This document shows, piece by piece, positions 35,135-45,034 of a stretch of 64,000 bases of DNA (the stretch's first letter is position 1; each line of letters starts with the position of its first letter). The DNA comes from Serratia nevei (GTDB lineage Bacteria > Pseudomonadota > Gammaproteobacteria > Enterobacterales > Enterobacteriaceae), in contig NZ_CP149940.1 of NCBI RefSeq assembly GCF_037948395.1, positions 1,054,001 to 1,118,000 on the forward strand. The letters are read 5' to 3'. The position numbers were made by a program, and so were the translations under genes. Under the pieces are notes generated by a model. That model had not been told where the DNA came from, did no database searches, and worked only from the letters and a program-made list of their open reading frames with translations.

Positions 35135-35809
35135 ATGGCACGAAAAACCAAACAGCAGGCGCAAGAAACCCGACAGCAAATCCTTGATGCTGCGGTGAGA
35201 GAGTTCTCTGAACGTGGCGTTGCTGCAACGTCACTGACAGATATTGCCACCGCTGCCGGGGTTACGCGTGGAGCCATCTACTGGCACTTCAAGAATAAGG
35301 TAGACCTGTTTAATGAAGTTTGGGAATCTACCGAGCCGAAAATTGACCAGCTCGAAACAGAGTATCAGGCAAAGTTTCCCGATAATCCACTGCGGGTTAT
35401 CCGAGAAATTCTGATTTACATTCTGACGTCTACGGTTGAAGACGGCCGTAGACGGGCGTTGATGGAAATTATATTCCACAAATGCGAGTTTGTCGGTGAA
35501 ATGATGCCGCTGCTGGATTCGCGCAAGGTGCTGTACCTCGCCGGCTACGAACGCATTGAAGCGGTGCTGTATAACTGCATTCACCACGAGCAATTGCCCG
35601 CCGATTTACATACCCGCCGTGCGGCGATCATCCTGCGCGGTTATATCACCGGCCTGATGGAAAACTGGCTGTTTATGCCGGAAAGTTTCGATCTGCGGGC
35701 CGAAGCCGAAGCGCTGGTGGATGCGTTTCTGGAGATGCTGCAGTTTTGCCCCACCTTGCGCCTCAAACCCGATGCGGCGACGCCTGACGCCGACCGCCTT
35801 CCTTTATAA
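35135..35809 (+). CDS. acrR: TetR-family repressor AcrR
   Basis: 224 residues. The N-terminal helix-turn-helix ([32 protein letters not shown]) is that of AcrR, and the C-terminal ligand domain includes [30 protein letters not shown]. It represses acrAB and itself and is released by pump substrates. Confidence 0.97.
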   Translation: MARKTKQQAQETRQQILDAAVREFSERGVAATSLTDIATAAGVTRGAIYWHFKNKVDLFNEVWESTEPKIDQLETEYQAKFPDNPLRVIREILIYILTSTVEDGRRRALMEIIFHKCEFVGEMMPLLDSRKVLYLAGYERIEAVLYNCIHHEQLPADLHTRRAAIILRGYITGLMENWLFMPESFDLRAEAEALVDAFLEMLQFCPTLRLKPDAATPDADRLPL

Positions 35810-35820
35810 GGAGAGATTTC

Positions 35821-36174
35821 ATGTCATCCATCGTTCTCATCGCCAATGGCGCCGCCTATGGCCATGAATCCTTGTTCAATGCGCTGCGGTTGGCCATTGC
35901 CATGAAAGAGCAGCAGAGTAGCCTCGACCTGCGGCTGTTTCTGATGTCCGACGCGGTGGTGGCCGGGCTGGCCGGGCAGCAGCCGCACGAAGGGTATCAC
36001 CTGCAGCAGATGCTGGAGATCCTCACCGCGCAGCAGGTGCCGGTCAAGCTGTGCAAGACCTGCGCCGACGCGCGCGGCGTCAGCCGCTTGCCGCTGGCGG
36101 ACGGCGTAGCGATCGGCACGCTGGTCGAGCTGGCGCAGTGGACGCTGGCGGCGGAGAAAGTGCTGACTTTCTGA
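35821..36174 (+). CDS. DsrE/DsrF-like protein, 117 aa
   Basis: The protein has the DsrE/F/H α/β fold pattern: IVLIANGAAYGHESLFNALRLAIA at the start, LRLFLMSDAVV, and a CxxC-like cysteine pair (KLCKTCADARGV, about 79-82). Members handle sulfur or act as peroxiredoxin-like proteins. The exact substrate is unknown. It starts 12 bp after acrR behind AAGGAG, so they are likely co-transcribed. E. coli has no gene here. Confidence 0.85.
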   Translation: MSSIVLIANGAAYGHESLFNALRLAIAMKEQQSSLDLRLFLMSDAVVAGLAGQQPHEGYHLQQMLEILTAQQVPVKLCKTCADARGVSRLPLADGVAIGTLVELAQWTLAAEKVLTF

Positions 36175-36274
36175 TTTCGCGACAACGGGACATCACCGGC
36201 AACGCTTTTGTTGTTCGTTGCCCGCCGGCGATCGTGATAATCTTCAGGCTTCTTTACCGATCCGAAGCCAAATC

Positions 36275-39200
36275 ATGCATCGCTGGTTGACTCTGCCTTC
36301 TCTGGCGCCGCTCACGTTTGTCGGCGCATGCCGGCGGCGCATCGCCGCCGCGACACTCCTTTTCCTGATTTTTGCGTGCTGCTTGCCGGCACAGGCGGCG
36401 CTGAACGGCGATCTGCCGCAGCGCAGCGAAGTGCAAAGCCAGCTGGAAACGCTGAACAAGCAAAAAGCCCTGACGCCGGTCGAAAAGCTCTCCCAACAGG
36501 ATTTAACCCGTACGCTGGAGCTGCTGGACGCCATCGAGCGCAACCGGCAGGACGCCGCACAGCTTAAACAGCAGGTGCAGCAGGCGCCGGCGAAGCTCAA
36601 TCAGGTCACCGCCGAACTGGATGCGCTGAAGCGGCCGACGGACAACGCGGCCGCGCGCGCCGCGCTGCTGCCGCTGTCGCTGCGCCAGCTGGAAAGCCGG
36701 CTGTATCAAACGCTCGACGAGCTGCAAAGCGCGCAGGAGAGCCTCTCCACCTACAACAGCCAACTGGTGTCGCTGCAAACCCAGCCTGAACGGGTGCAGA
36801 GCACCATGTACGCCGCTTCGCAGCGTCTGCAGGAGATCCGCAGCCAGCTCAGCGGCCAGACGCCGGGGCAAGATTCGCTGCGCAACAGCCAGCAGGTGAT
36901 GCTGAACACCGAACAGGCGCTGCTCAACGCGCAGCTGGAGCTGCAGCGCAAGAGCCTGGAAGCCAATACCACGCTACAAGATCTGCTGCAAAAACAGCGC
37001 GATTACACCACGGCGCATATCGACGCGCTGGATCGGTCGGTGCAGCTGCTGCAGGAGCTCGTCAACAGCAAGCGCCTGACGCTGTCTGAAAAAACCGCCA
37101 AAGAGGCGCAGAACCCGGAAGACGCCACCGATATCCAGCACGATCAGTTGGTCAGCAAGCAGCTGGACGTCAACCGCCAGCTGAGCCAGCAGCTGATCGC
37201 CGCCACCGAAGAGAGCAACACCCTGTTCCAGCAGAATATTCGGGTCAAAAACTGGCTCGATCGCGGTCTGCAGGCGGAACGTAACCTGAAAGAGCAGATT
37301 CAGGTTCTGAAGGGCAGCCTGGTGCTGTCGCGCATTCTGTATCAGCAGCAGCAGAGCCTGCCGCAGGGCACGCTGCTGGCGGATATAGACACGCGCATCG
37401 CCGATCTGCGGCTGGAGCAGTTCGATATCAATCAGCAACGCGACGATCTGTTCAAGGGGGAGGATTACATCAATCAGCTGGTGGCCGAAAGCAAGGAAAA
37501 GGCCGGCCCGGAAGTGATCGATGCGCTGAACGAAATTGTCGACATGCGCCGCGAGCTGCTGGATCAGCTGAACAAGCAGCTCAGCAACCAGCTGTCATTA
37601 TCGATCAACCTGCAGATCAACCAGCAGCAGCTGACCAGCGTCTACGGTTCGTTGCAGGATACGCTGACCCAGCAGATTTTCTGGGTCAACAGCAACAAGC
37701 CGGTCGATCTGGCGTGGCTGAAGGCGATGCCTGAGGCGGTGCGCGATCAGCTCGCCGGGCTCGATATCAAATTCGATGGCGGCAAGTTATTGCAGGGCGG
37801 TTTGAATGCGCTGGTGTTCCTGATCCCGATGCTGCTGGCGATCGGGCTATTGCGCTGGCGCTACCGGCTGATCGACGGCCATCTGCAAAAGCTGGCCAAC
37901 GACGTGGGGCAGCTTAAACGCGATGGCCAACTGCATACGCCGAAGGCCATCGCGCTGACCTTGCTGAAGGTGTTGCCCGGCGCCGCGCTGCTGCTCGGCG
38001 TCGGTTTCTGGATGTATCGCGCGGACTTCGGCATCAGCGACTTTATCTGGGCGCTGTCGCAGCAGCTGGCGCTGTCATGGCTGGTATTCGGTTTCAGCTA
38101 CCGCATGCTGAAACCGGGCGGCATCGCCGAGCGGCATTTTAACTTCGGCGCCAACCTGTGCGCACATTACCGCCGCCAGACGCTGCGGCTGGGGCTGGCG
38201 CTGCAGCCGCTGATCTTCTGGTCGGTCTTGGGCGAAAAAGCGCCGCTGCGCCTGGTGGAGGACGTCATCGGCCAGATCGTGGTGATGTTGACGCTGGCGC
38301 TGCTCACGGTGCTGGTGTTCCCGCTGTGCCGCGACAGCTGGCGTGAAAAGGGCTCGCACGCCGTGCGGCTGGTGGTGGTCACCGCGCTCGCCGCCACGCC
38401 GCTGATCCTGCTGGGGCTGATGTTCGCCGGCTACTTCTATACCACGCTGCGGCTGGCCAGCCGTTGGATAGACAGCCTGTATCTGTTCTTCCTGTGGAAT
38501 ATCGTGTACCTGACCGCGCTGCGCGGCCTGAGCGTGGCGGCGCGGCGTCTGGCCTACCGGCGCGCGCTGGCGCGGCGGCAAAACGTGGCGAAGGAGGGGG
38601 CCGAAGGCGGTGAAGCCGTGGTGGAAGAGCCGCCGCTGGCGCTCGATCAGATCAACCAGCAGTCGCTGCGTCTGACCACCCTAGTGCTGTTTGCTATCTT
38701 CGCCAGCGCCTTCTACGCCATTTGGTCGGATCTGGTGACGGTCATCGCTTACCTGGACAGCATCACGCTGTGGCATTACACCAGCACCGTGGCGGGCAGC
38801 AGCGTGTCGCAGGCGGTGACGCTGGGCAACATGATGGTGGCGGTCGCCGCGGTGATCGTCGCCTACGTGCTCACCCGCAACCTGCCCGGTTTGCTGGAGG
38901 TGGTGGTGCTGTCGCGGCTGCAGCTGCGGCAAGGGGCATCCTATGCCATCACCACCGTGCTCACTTACCTGATCACCGCCGTGGGCGCCGTGGTTGCGCT
39001 GGGATCGCTGGGCGTCTCCTGGGACAAACTGCAATGGCTGGCCGCCGGTCTGACGGTCGGGCTGGGCTTCGGCCTGCAGGAAATCTTCGCCAACTTCGTC
39101 TCCGGCCTGATCATTCTGTTCGAACGCCCGATCCGCATCGGCGATACTATCACCATCGGCACCTTCTCCGGTTCGGTCAGCAAGATCCGCATTCGCGCCA

Positions 39201-39658
39201 CCACCATTACCGACTTCGATCGCAAAGAGGTGATCATTCCGAACAAGGCGTTCGTCACCGAGCGGTTGATCAACTGGTCACTGTCCGACACCATCACCCG
39301 CGTGCTGATCAAGGTGGGCGTGGCCTACGGTTCCGATCTCGACAAGGTGAAAAAGGTGCTGCTGCAGGCGGCGCATGACAACCCGCGGGTGATGACCGAT
39401 CCCGAACCGCAGGTGTTCTTCCTCAACTTCGGCGCCAGCACGCTGGATCACGAGCTGCGGCTGTATGTGCGCGAACTGCGCGATCGCAGCTACACCGTGG
39501 ACGAGCTGAACCGCTCAATCGATCGTTTGTGTCGGGAAAACGACATCGACATCGCTTTCAACCAGCTGGAGGTGTATCTGCATAACCAGCAGGGCAACGA
39601 AGTGCAGGAAGTGAAAAGAACGCTGTCGCCGGATGACGGCGGCCAGACGGCGGGCTGA
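36275..39658 (+). CDS. mscK: Potassium-dependent mechanosensitive channel MscK
   Basis: ATG 36275 (MHRWLTLPSLAPLTF) is the best start, giving 1127 residues, close to E. coli MscK. It has a signal peptide ending in PAQAA, a long periplasmic coiled-coil region (about 25-460), multiple membrane helices and the MscS-like pore and cytoplasmic domains (GLGFGLQEIFANFVSGLIIL, FERPIRIGDTITIG, IIPNKAFVTERLINWSL). It releases osmolytes on hypo-osmotic shock. Order acrR-mscK is as in E. coli. Confidence 0.96.
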   Translation: MHRWLTLPSLAPLTFVGACRRRIAAATLLFLIFACCLPAQAALNGDLPQRSEVQSQLETLNKQKALTPVEKLSQQDLTRTLELLDAIERNRQDAAQLKQQVQQAPAKLNQVTAELDALKRPTDNAAARAALLPLSLRQLESRLYQTLDELQSAQESLSTYNSQLVSLQTQPERVQSTMYAASQRLQEIRSQLSGQTPGQDSLRNSQQVMLNTEQALLNAQLELQRKSLEANTTLQDLLQKQRDYTTAHIDALDRSVQLLQELVNSKRLTLSEKTAKEAQNPEDATDIQHDQLVSKQLDVNRQLSQQLIAATEESNTLFQQNIRVKNWLDRGLQAERNLKEQIQVLKGSLVLSRILYQQQQSLPQGTLLADIDTRIADLRLEQFDINQQRDDLFKGEDYINQLVAESKEKAGPEVIDALNEIVDMRRELLDQLNKQLSNQLSLSINLQINQQQLTSVYGSLQDTLTQQIFWVNSNKPVDLAWLKAMPEAVRDQLAGLDIKFDGGKLLQGGLNALVFLIPMLLAIGLLRWRYRLIDGHLQKLANDVGQLKRDGQLHTPKAIALTLLKVLPGAALLLGVGFWMYRADFGISDFIWALSQQLALSWLVFGFSYRMLKPGGIAERHFNFGANLCAHYRRQTLRLGLALQPLIFWSVLGEKAPLRLVEDVIGQIVVMLTLALLTVLVFPLCRDSWREKGSHAVRLVVVTALAATPLILLGLMFAGYFYTTLRLASRWIDSLYLFFLWNIVYLTALRGLSVAARRLAYRRALARRQNVAKEGAEGGEAVVEEPPLALDQINQQSLRLTTLVLFAIFASAFYAIWSDLVTVIAYLDSITLWHYTSTVAGSSVSQAVTLGNMMVAVAAVIVAYVLTRNLPGLLEVVVLSRLQLRQGASYAITTVLTYLITAVGAVVALGSLGVSWDKLQWLAAGLTVGLGFGLQEIFANFVSGLIILFERPIRIGDTITIGTFSGSVSKIRIRATTITDFDRKEVIIPNKAFVTERLINWSLSDTITRVLIKVGVAYGSDLDKVKKVLLQAAHDNPRVMTDPEPQVFFLNFGASTLDHELRLYVRELRDRSYTVDELNRSIDRLCRENDIDIAFNQLEVYLHNQQGNEVQEVKRTLSPDDGGQTAG

Positions 39659-39667
39659 TAAGCGTTG

Positions 39668-39696
39668 AAAAACGATAGGGACAGCGGTGCTGTCCC
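39668..39696 (-). terminator. Terminator after rsmS/priC
   Basis: GGGACAGC-ACC-GCTGTCCC on the minus strand followed by TATCGTTTTT. Confidence 0.75.
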
Positions 39697-39699
39697 GGG

Positions 39700-39879
39700 T
39701 TACTGTCCGGCAGGCAGATAGGGAGAGGTGACGCCGGCGCGCTGCAGCTTTTCCTGATAGTCCCGTTTGACGATATCCAGCGCCGCCAGCGCGGTGGCCG
39801 GATCGATCTCGTTGCACTCCAGCAGGTAAATCAAGTCTACCGCCAGCTGCAGTTCGGGTGACGCGTTTTCCAGAGACAT
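39700..39879 (-). CDS. rsmS: Pleiotropic regulatory protein RsmS (YbaM)
   Basis: A 59-residue acidic protein ([40 protein letters not shown]) clearly matching YbaM of E. coli (53 aa), renamed RsmS in soft-rot bacteria. It lies between mscK and priC on the minus strand as in E. coli. Confidence 0.92.
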   Translation of the reverse strand: MSLENASPELQLAVDLIYLLECNEIDPATALAALDIVKRDYQEKLQRAGVTSPYLPAGQ

Positions 39880-39987
39880 AGCACCTGCGCTTATATTAAT
39901 TAATGGGATGAATAACTCGCGTACCGGCAGAGTATAGTGAACCCGGCGCGCAACCGGGAATAATCATTAAAATATTGTGATAAATCT

Positions 39988-40524
39988 TCAAAAACCGTTT
40001 TCTTTGCGCTCGATATTGCGTTCGATGCGCGCCAGCGCCTGGCGGCAGCGCATCAGTCTCCCCTCCAGCGCCGCCAGCTCGTGCTGCAGCTTTTGCTGCG
40101 CCGCCAGCGTGGTCTGGCGCCCCAGCAGGCTTTCCCGATCCTGAATCATGCCGATCAGCCGGCGTTCGTAGTCCTGATGCTCTGCCAGCTTGTGGTACAG
40201 ATCGGCCTCGGGGGCTTCTTTCGGCTGGTTCTTGCGCCGCAGCGCCTGGGTTGCCAGCTCGCGCTGCAGGGCGGCGATCTGAGCCACCAGTTTTTCGGCC
40301 AGAAAAGCCACCTGGCTGGTGCGGCTGTCATTAGCGGCGCTTTGCAGCTGGGCGAAATTCTTCTCCACCTCGGCCAGGTAGTCGCGCAGCCGCGTGCCGC
40401 GATTGGCGAACAGGGCGGCGTCGAAGCGCGCCTGCGGGATTGGCACATCGCCGCGCGGGGTCACTTCGGCCGCCAGCGCCGCGATCTGCTGTGCCAACAC
40501 CTGTAATAGACGCTGAGTGCTCAC
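39988..40524 (-). CDS. priC: Primosomal replication protein N''
   Basis: 178 residues, largely helical and basic (LLQVLAQQIAALAAEV at the start, RLIGMIQDRESLLGRQTTLAAQQKLQHELAALEGRL later). PriC assists PriA-independent restart of stalled replication forks by loading DnaB. Synteny with rsmS, ybaN and apt supports the call. Confidence 0.92.
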   Translation of the reverse strand: MSTQRLLQVLAQQIAALAAEVTPRGDVPIPQARFDAALFANRGTRLRDYLAEVEKNFAQLQSAANDSRTSQVAFLAEKLVAQIAALQRELATQALRRKNQPKEAPEADLYHKLAEHQDYERRLIGMIQDRESLLGRQTTLAAQQKLQHELAALEGRLMRCRQALARIERNIERKENGF

Positions 40525-40658
40525 ATAAGCTCCCTCTTGATTTCAACAGGCGTAAGCTTGCCCGCGATCCTGCCGTGAAACAAGCGCCGCACGCATATTC
40601 CGCCGGCGCGGCGCCGATGCTACAGTAGGCGGCAACCGATTGAGGAGCGAAGAGCCGT

Positions 40659-41039
40659 ATGACGCGTGGGTTATTGATCATTTTAGGCTGGCTGGCGGTG
40701 GTGCTGGCAACGTTGGGCGTGGTGCTGCCGCTGCTGCCGACCACGCCGTTCCTGCTGTTGGCCGCCTGGTGCTTCGCCCGCTCTTCGCCGCGCTTTCATC
40801 ACTGGCTGCTGCACCGCTCCTGGTTCGGTCCCTACCTGCGCCACTGGCAGCAGCATCGCGCGCTGCCGCCGGGGGCGAAATGGAAGGCGGTGCTGGTGAT
40901 CGTGCTCACCTTCGCCTGTTCGCTGTGGCTGGTGAAAATCTGGTGGGTGCGCGGGCTGTTGCTGCTGATGCTGGCCATTTTGCTGACCTTTATGCTGCGC
41001 CTGCCGGTTATTGACCTGTCGCAACAAAAACAGCGCTGA
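40659..41039 (+). CDS. ybaN: DUF454 inner-membrane protein YbaN
   Basis: 126 residues with three to four hydrophobic helices and the DUF454 motif LGVVLPLLPTTPFLLLAAWCFARSSPRFH. The function is unknown. It is divergent from priC, as in E. coli. Confidence 0.93.
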   Translation: MTRGLLIILGWLAVVLATLGVVLPLLPTTPFLLLAAWCFARSSPRFHHWLLHRSWFGPYLRHWQQHRALPPGAKWKAVLVIVLTFACSLWLVKIWWVRGLLLLMLAILLTFMLRLPVIDLSQQKQR

Positions 41040-41062
41040 TTGTGCCTTAAACTCCCCAATAG

Positions 41063-41165
41063 CTTTCAAGCCGCAGCCAGGCGACAAACGCAGGCATCCC
41101 CGGGAGCTTACTTAGGTAAGTGACCGGGGGGAATGCGCGCAGTCAACAACGCTGCGGGTTGAAAG
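41063..41165. repeat. ERIC (IRU) palindromic repeat
   Basis: The central GGGAGCTTAC...GTAAGTGACCGGGG matches the ERIC core, and the ends CTTTCAAGCCGCAG (41063) and CTGCGGGTTGAAAG (to 41165) form the terminal inverted repeat with one mismatch. Size and intergenic position fit a single ERIC copy between ybaN and apt. Confidence 0.9.
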
Positions 41166-41317
41166 ATGCAGGGGAGAGTTGCATTTGTCCGCCAGTTTGC
41201 ATAGATTTGGGCGTTTTCGTGCGCGGATCGCCTGCCATTTCTTCTCCGGTGTGTTTCACCCGGGGGCGGTGGGTGAGCGGCGCGCCGGTTTTCAGGCAGT
41301 TTTATCAGGCAACAATT

Positions 41318-41869
41318 ATGACCGCTACTGCGCAGCAGCTTCAGTTTATTAAAGACAGTATCAAAACCATCCCGGATTATCCGAAGCCGGGCATCCTGTT
41401 CCGCGACGTGACCAGCCTGCTGGAAAACCCGTTGGCCTACGCCGCCAGCATCGAGCTGCTGGTTGAGCGCTATCGCGAAGCGGGCGTGACCAAGGTGGTG
41501 GGTACCGAAGCGCGTGGTTTCCTGTTCGGCGCGCCCGTCGCGCTGGCATTGGGCGTCGGTTTCGTGCCGGTACGCAAACCGGGCAAACTGCCGCGCGCCA
41601 CGCTCAGCGAAAGCTATGAGCTGGAGTACGGCACCGACAAGCTGGAGATCCACACCGACGCCATCACCACGGGTGACAAAGTGCTAGTGGTGGACGATCT
41701 GCTGGCGACCGGCGGCACCATCGAAGCGACCACCAAACTGATCCGCCGCCTGGGCGGTGAAGTGAAAGACGCCGCGTTCATCATCAACCTGCCGGATCTG
41801 GGCGGGGAAGCGCGTCTGAACAAGCTGGGCATCGACTGCTACTGCCTGGTGGACTTCGCCGGCCATTGA
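41318..41869 (+). CDS. apt: Adenine phosphoribosyltransferase
   Basis: ATG 41318 gives 183 residues, the E. coli length. It shows the PRPP-binding motif [13 protein letters not shown] (about 125-137) and the family start [25 protein letters not shown]. It converts adenine plus PRPP to AMP. A leader of about 150 bp after the ERIC element precedes it. Confidence 0.97.
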   Translation: MTATAQQLQFIKDSIKTIPDYPKPGILFRDVTSLLENPLAYAASIELLVERYREAGVTKVVGTEARGFLFGAPVALALGVGFVPVRKPGKLPRATLSESYELEYGTDKLEIHTDAITTGDKVLVVDDLLATGGTIEATTKLIRRLGGEVKDAAFIINLPDLGGEARLNKLGIDCYCLVDFAGH

Positions 41870-41961
41870 GGCGGCATCGCCCCTTGGGCACAACGGCCTC
41901 GCGGATCGCCGCGGGGCTGTGTTAGCATGACCCTCCAGATTCCTCGACTTCTCCGGTATTA

Positions 41962-43920
41962 ATGAGCTATCAGGTTCTCGCCCGTAAGTGGCGCCCTCAA
42001 ACGTTCGCAGACGTGGTCGGCCAGGAACATGTCCTGACCGCGCTGGCCAACGGCCTCTCGCTGGGGCGGATCCATCACGCCTATCTGTTCTCGGGCACCC
42101 GCGGCGTGGGGAAAACCACCATCGCGCGCCTGCTGGCCAAAGGCCTGAACTGTGAAACCGGCATCACCGCCACGCCGTGCGGCCAATGCGACAACTGCCG
42201 CGAGATCGAGCAGGGGCGCTTCGTCGATCTGATCGAGATCGACGCCGCTTCCCGAACCAAGGTGGAAGATACCCGCGATCTGCTGGACAACGCCCAGTAC
42301 GCGCCGGCGCGCGGCCGCTTCAAGGTCTACCTGATCGACGAAGTGCACATGCTCTCGCGCCACAGCTTCAACGCGTTGCTGAAGACGCTGGAAGAGCCGC
42401 CGCCGCACGTCAAATTCCTGTTGGCCACCACCGATCCGCAAAAGCTGCCGGTGACCATTCTCTCGCGCTGCCTGCAGTTCCACCTCAAGGCGCTGGACGT
42501 CGATCAGATCCGCCAGCAGCTGGAAACGGTGCTGACGGCGGAGCAGATCACCAGCGACGCCCGTGCGCTGCAGCTGCTGGCGCGCGCCGCCGACGGCAGC
42601 ATGCGCGATGCGCTGAGCCTGACCGATCAGGCGATCGCCATGGGGCAGGGGCAGGTGACCGCCGCCACCGTCAGCCAGATGCTCGGCACGCTCGATGACG
42701 AGCAGCCGCTGGCGATCCTCGAAGCGCTGGTCAGCGCCGACGGCGAAAAGGTGATGGCGCAGGTCGCGCAGGCCGCTTCGCGCGGCGTGGACTGGGAAAA
42801 CCTGTTGGTGGAGACACTGGCGCTGCTGCACCGCATTGCGATGGTGCAGCTGCTGCCTTCGATGCTCGACAACCACTACGCCGCCGTGGAACAACGGCTG
42901 CGCGAGCTGGCACGCACTTTGCCGCCGGCCGATGTGCAACTTTACTACCAGACGCTGCTGGTGGGCCGCAAAGAGCTGGCCTATGCGCCGGATCGCCGCA
43001 TGGGGGTTGAGATGACCCTGCTGCGTGCGCTGGCGTTTCACCCGAAAGCGGTGATCCCGGAGCCGGTGGCGTTGGTGCAGACCGCGCCGGCACCGATGGC
43101 GCAGCCGCAGGCCGCCGCAGCGCAACAGCCGCCGCAGTTTCAGGACGCGCCGCCGCCGCTAGGGCAGCCGGCCGCGCCACCGCGACAATCATCGACCCCA
43201 TTACCGGATGCCACCGCCCAGCTGTTGAAAGCGCGGTCCCAGCTGCAGCGGCAGCAGGGAGCATCCACACCAAAAAAGAATGAGCCGGCGGCGCCAGGAA
43301 TAGCGCGGCCGGCAAACTCGGCGCTGGGGCGTTTGGCTTCCGTGACCGAGCGTAGCCAGCAGCGTCTGGCAGAGAAGAAGGTGCCGGAAAAACCGGCCAA
43401 GCCGGAAGCCTATCGCTGGCGCGCGCAGACCGAGCCGGAAGCGGCGCCGGAACCGCTGGCGACGCCGAAAGCGCTGCGCACGGCGTTGGAGCACGAGAAA
43501 ACGCCGGAGCTGGCCGCCAAGCTGGTGGTGGAGTCGCTGGAGCGCGACGCCTGGGCGGCGGAAATCGACAGGCTGAAGATCCCGAAACTGGTGCAGCAGC
43601 TGGCGTTGAACGCCTTCAAGCAGCAGCCGGAAGCGGGCAAGATTTGCCTCCATCTGCGGTCTTCGCAGCGTCATCTGAATTCGCCTTCGGCGCAGAAGAC
43701 GTTGGCCGAAGCGCTCGGTGAGCTGTACGGCAGCCCGATCGAGCTGACCGTGATAGAGGACGATAATCCGGCGGAGCGCACCCCGCTGGAGTGGCGACAA
43801 GCCATCTATGAAGAAAAGCTGGCGCAGGCGCGCCAGTCCATCGTTGCGGATACCCATATTCAGACGCTGTGCCGGTTCTTCGACGCGGATCTGGATGAAG
43901 AGAGTATCCGCCCCCTTTAA
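41962..43920 (+). CDS. dnaX: DNA polymerase III tau (and gamma) subunit
   Basis: 652 residues. The AAA+ clamp-loader part has Walker A GTRGVGKTT (about 45-53), zinc cysteines CGQCDNC, Walker B-like LIDEVHM and sensor 1 LLATTDP. A proline/alanine linker and the C-terminal tau domains binding DnaB and the polymerase α subunit follow. A -1 frameshift signal at 43272-43278 would yield gamma of about 440 residues. Confidence 0.97.
   Translation: MSYQVLARKWRPQTFADVVGQEHVLTALANGLSLGRIHHAYLFSGTRGVGKTTIARLLAKGLNCETGITATPCGQCDNCREIEQGRFVDLIEIDAASRTKVEDTRDLLDNAQYAPARGRFKVYLIDEVHMLSRHSFNALLKTLEEPPPHVKFLLATTDPQKLPVTILSRCLQFHLKALDVDQIRQQLETVLTAEQITSDARALQLLARAADGSMRDALSLTDQAIAMGQGQVTAATVSQMLGTLDDEQPLAILEALVSADGEKVMAQVAQAASRGVDWENLLVETLALLHRIAMVQLLPSMLDNHYAAVEQRLRELARTLPPADVQLYYQTLLVGRKELAYAPDRRMGVEMTLLRALAFHPKAVIPEPVALVQTAPAPMAQPQAAAAQQPPQFQDAPPPLGQPAAPPRQSSTPLPDATAQLLKARSQLQRQQGASTPKKNEPAAPGIARPANSALGRLASVTERSQQRLAEKKVPEKPAKPEAYRWRAQTEPEAAPEPLATPKALRTALEHEKTPELAAKLVVESLERDAWAAEIDRLKIPKLVQQLALNAFKQQPEAGKICLHLRSSQRHLNSPSAQKTLAEALGELYGSPIELTVIEDDNPAERTPLEWRQAIYEEKLAQARQSIVADTHIQTLCRFFDADLDEESIRPL
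43256..43310 (+). promoter_or_regulatory. Programmed -1 frameshift signal in dnaX
   Basis: The in-phase slippery heptamer A-AAA-AAG (43272-43278) is preceded by a Shine-Dalgarno-like AGGGAG (about 43256-43261). A GC-rich stem (CCGGC and GCCGG) follows. Slippage reads GAA and then stops at TGA 43281-43283. All three elements of the E. coli signal are conserved. Confidence 0.93.
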
Positions 43921-43946
43921 ACGCCGCGCGAGGTGCGCGGCCCTAG

Positions 43947-44290
<344 letters not shown>

Positions 44291-44291
<1 letters not shown>

Positions 44292-44896
44292 TGCAAACCA
44301 GCCCGCTCCTTGAATCCCTGATGGAGGCGCTGCGCTGCCTGCCGGGCGTCGGCCCGAAATCGGCGCAGCGCATGGCGTTTCAGCTGCTGCAGCGCGATCG
44401 CAGCGGCGGCATGCGCCTGGCGCAGGCGTTGACGCGCGCGATGTCGGAGATCGGCCACTGCGCCGATTGCCGCACCTTCACCGAGCAGGACATCTGCACC
44501 ATCTGCGCCAATCCGCGTCGTCAGCAAAACGGCCAGATTTGCGTGGTGGAAAGCCCGGCGGATATCCACGCCATCGAGCAGACCGGCCAGTTCGCCGGGC
44601 GCTACTTTGTGCTGATGGGCCATCTGTCGCCGCTGGACGGCATCGGGCCGGGCGATATCGGTCTGGATCGCCTGGAGCAACGGCTGGAAAAGGAAAGCAT
44701 CACCGAAGTGATCCTCGCCACCAACCCGACGGTGGAAGGGGAAGCGACCGCCAACTACATCGCCGAGATGTGCGGCCAGTATGGCGTGCTCGCCAGCCGT
44801 ATCGCCCATGGCGTGCCGGTGGGCGGCGAGCTGGAAATGGTCGACGGCACCACACTGTCGCATTCGCTGGCCGGGCGTCACGCCATCAAGTTCTGA
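44291..44896 (+). CDS. recR: Recombination protein RecR
   Basis: 201 residues with helix-hairpin-helix ([14 protein letters not shown]), a four-cysteine zinc finger ([16 protein letters not shown]) and the Toprim domain ([30 protein letters not shown]). With RecF and RecO it loads RecA at gaps. ATG 44291 shares a base with the ybaB stop. Confidence 0.98.
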
Positions 44897-44906
44897 TGTT
44901 TTCCCG

Positions 44907-44936
44907 GACGGGGCCATTCGGCCCCGTCTTTTTTTT
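44907..44936 (+). terminator. Terminator after recR
   Basis: GACGGGGCC-ATTC-GGCCCCGTC followed by eight T residues. Confidence 0.95.
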
Positions 44937-44958
44937 GCCAAAAATCTCCCGCCGTCCG

Positions 44959-44987
44959 CTTGAAAAACAAGACCCTGACCCTCATCT
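44959..44987 (+). promoter_or_regulatory. Sigma-32 heat-shock promoter of htpG
   Basis: CTTGAAA at 44959-44965 and CCCTCATCT at 44979-44987 with 13 bp between, close to the CTTGAAA/CCCCATNT consensus. Confidence 0.8.
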
Positions 44988-45034
44988 GATCCTCATTGTT
45001 CGATTTTGGTAGCCATTGTCTTTTGAGGTAATCA

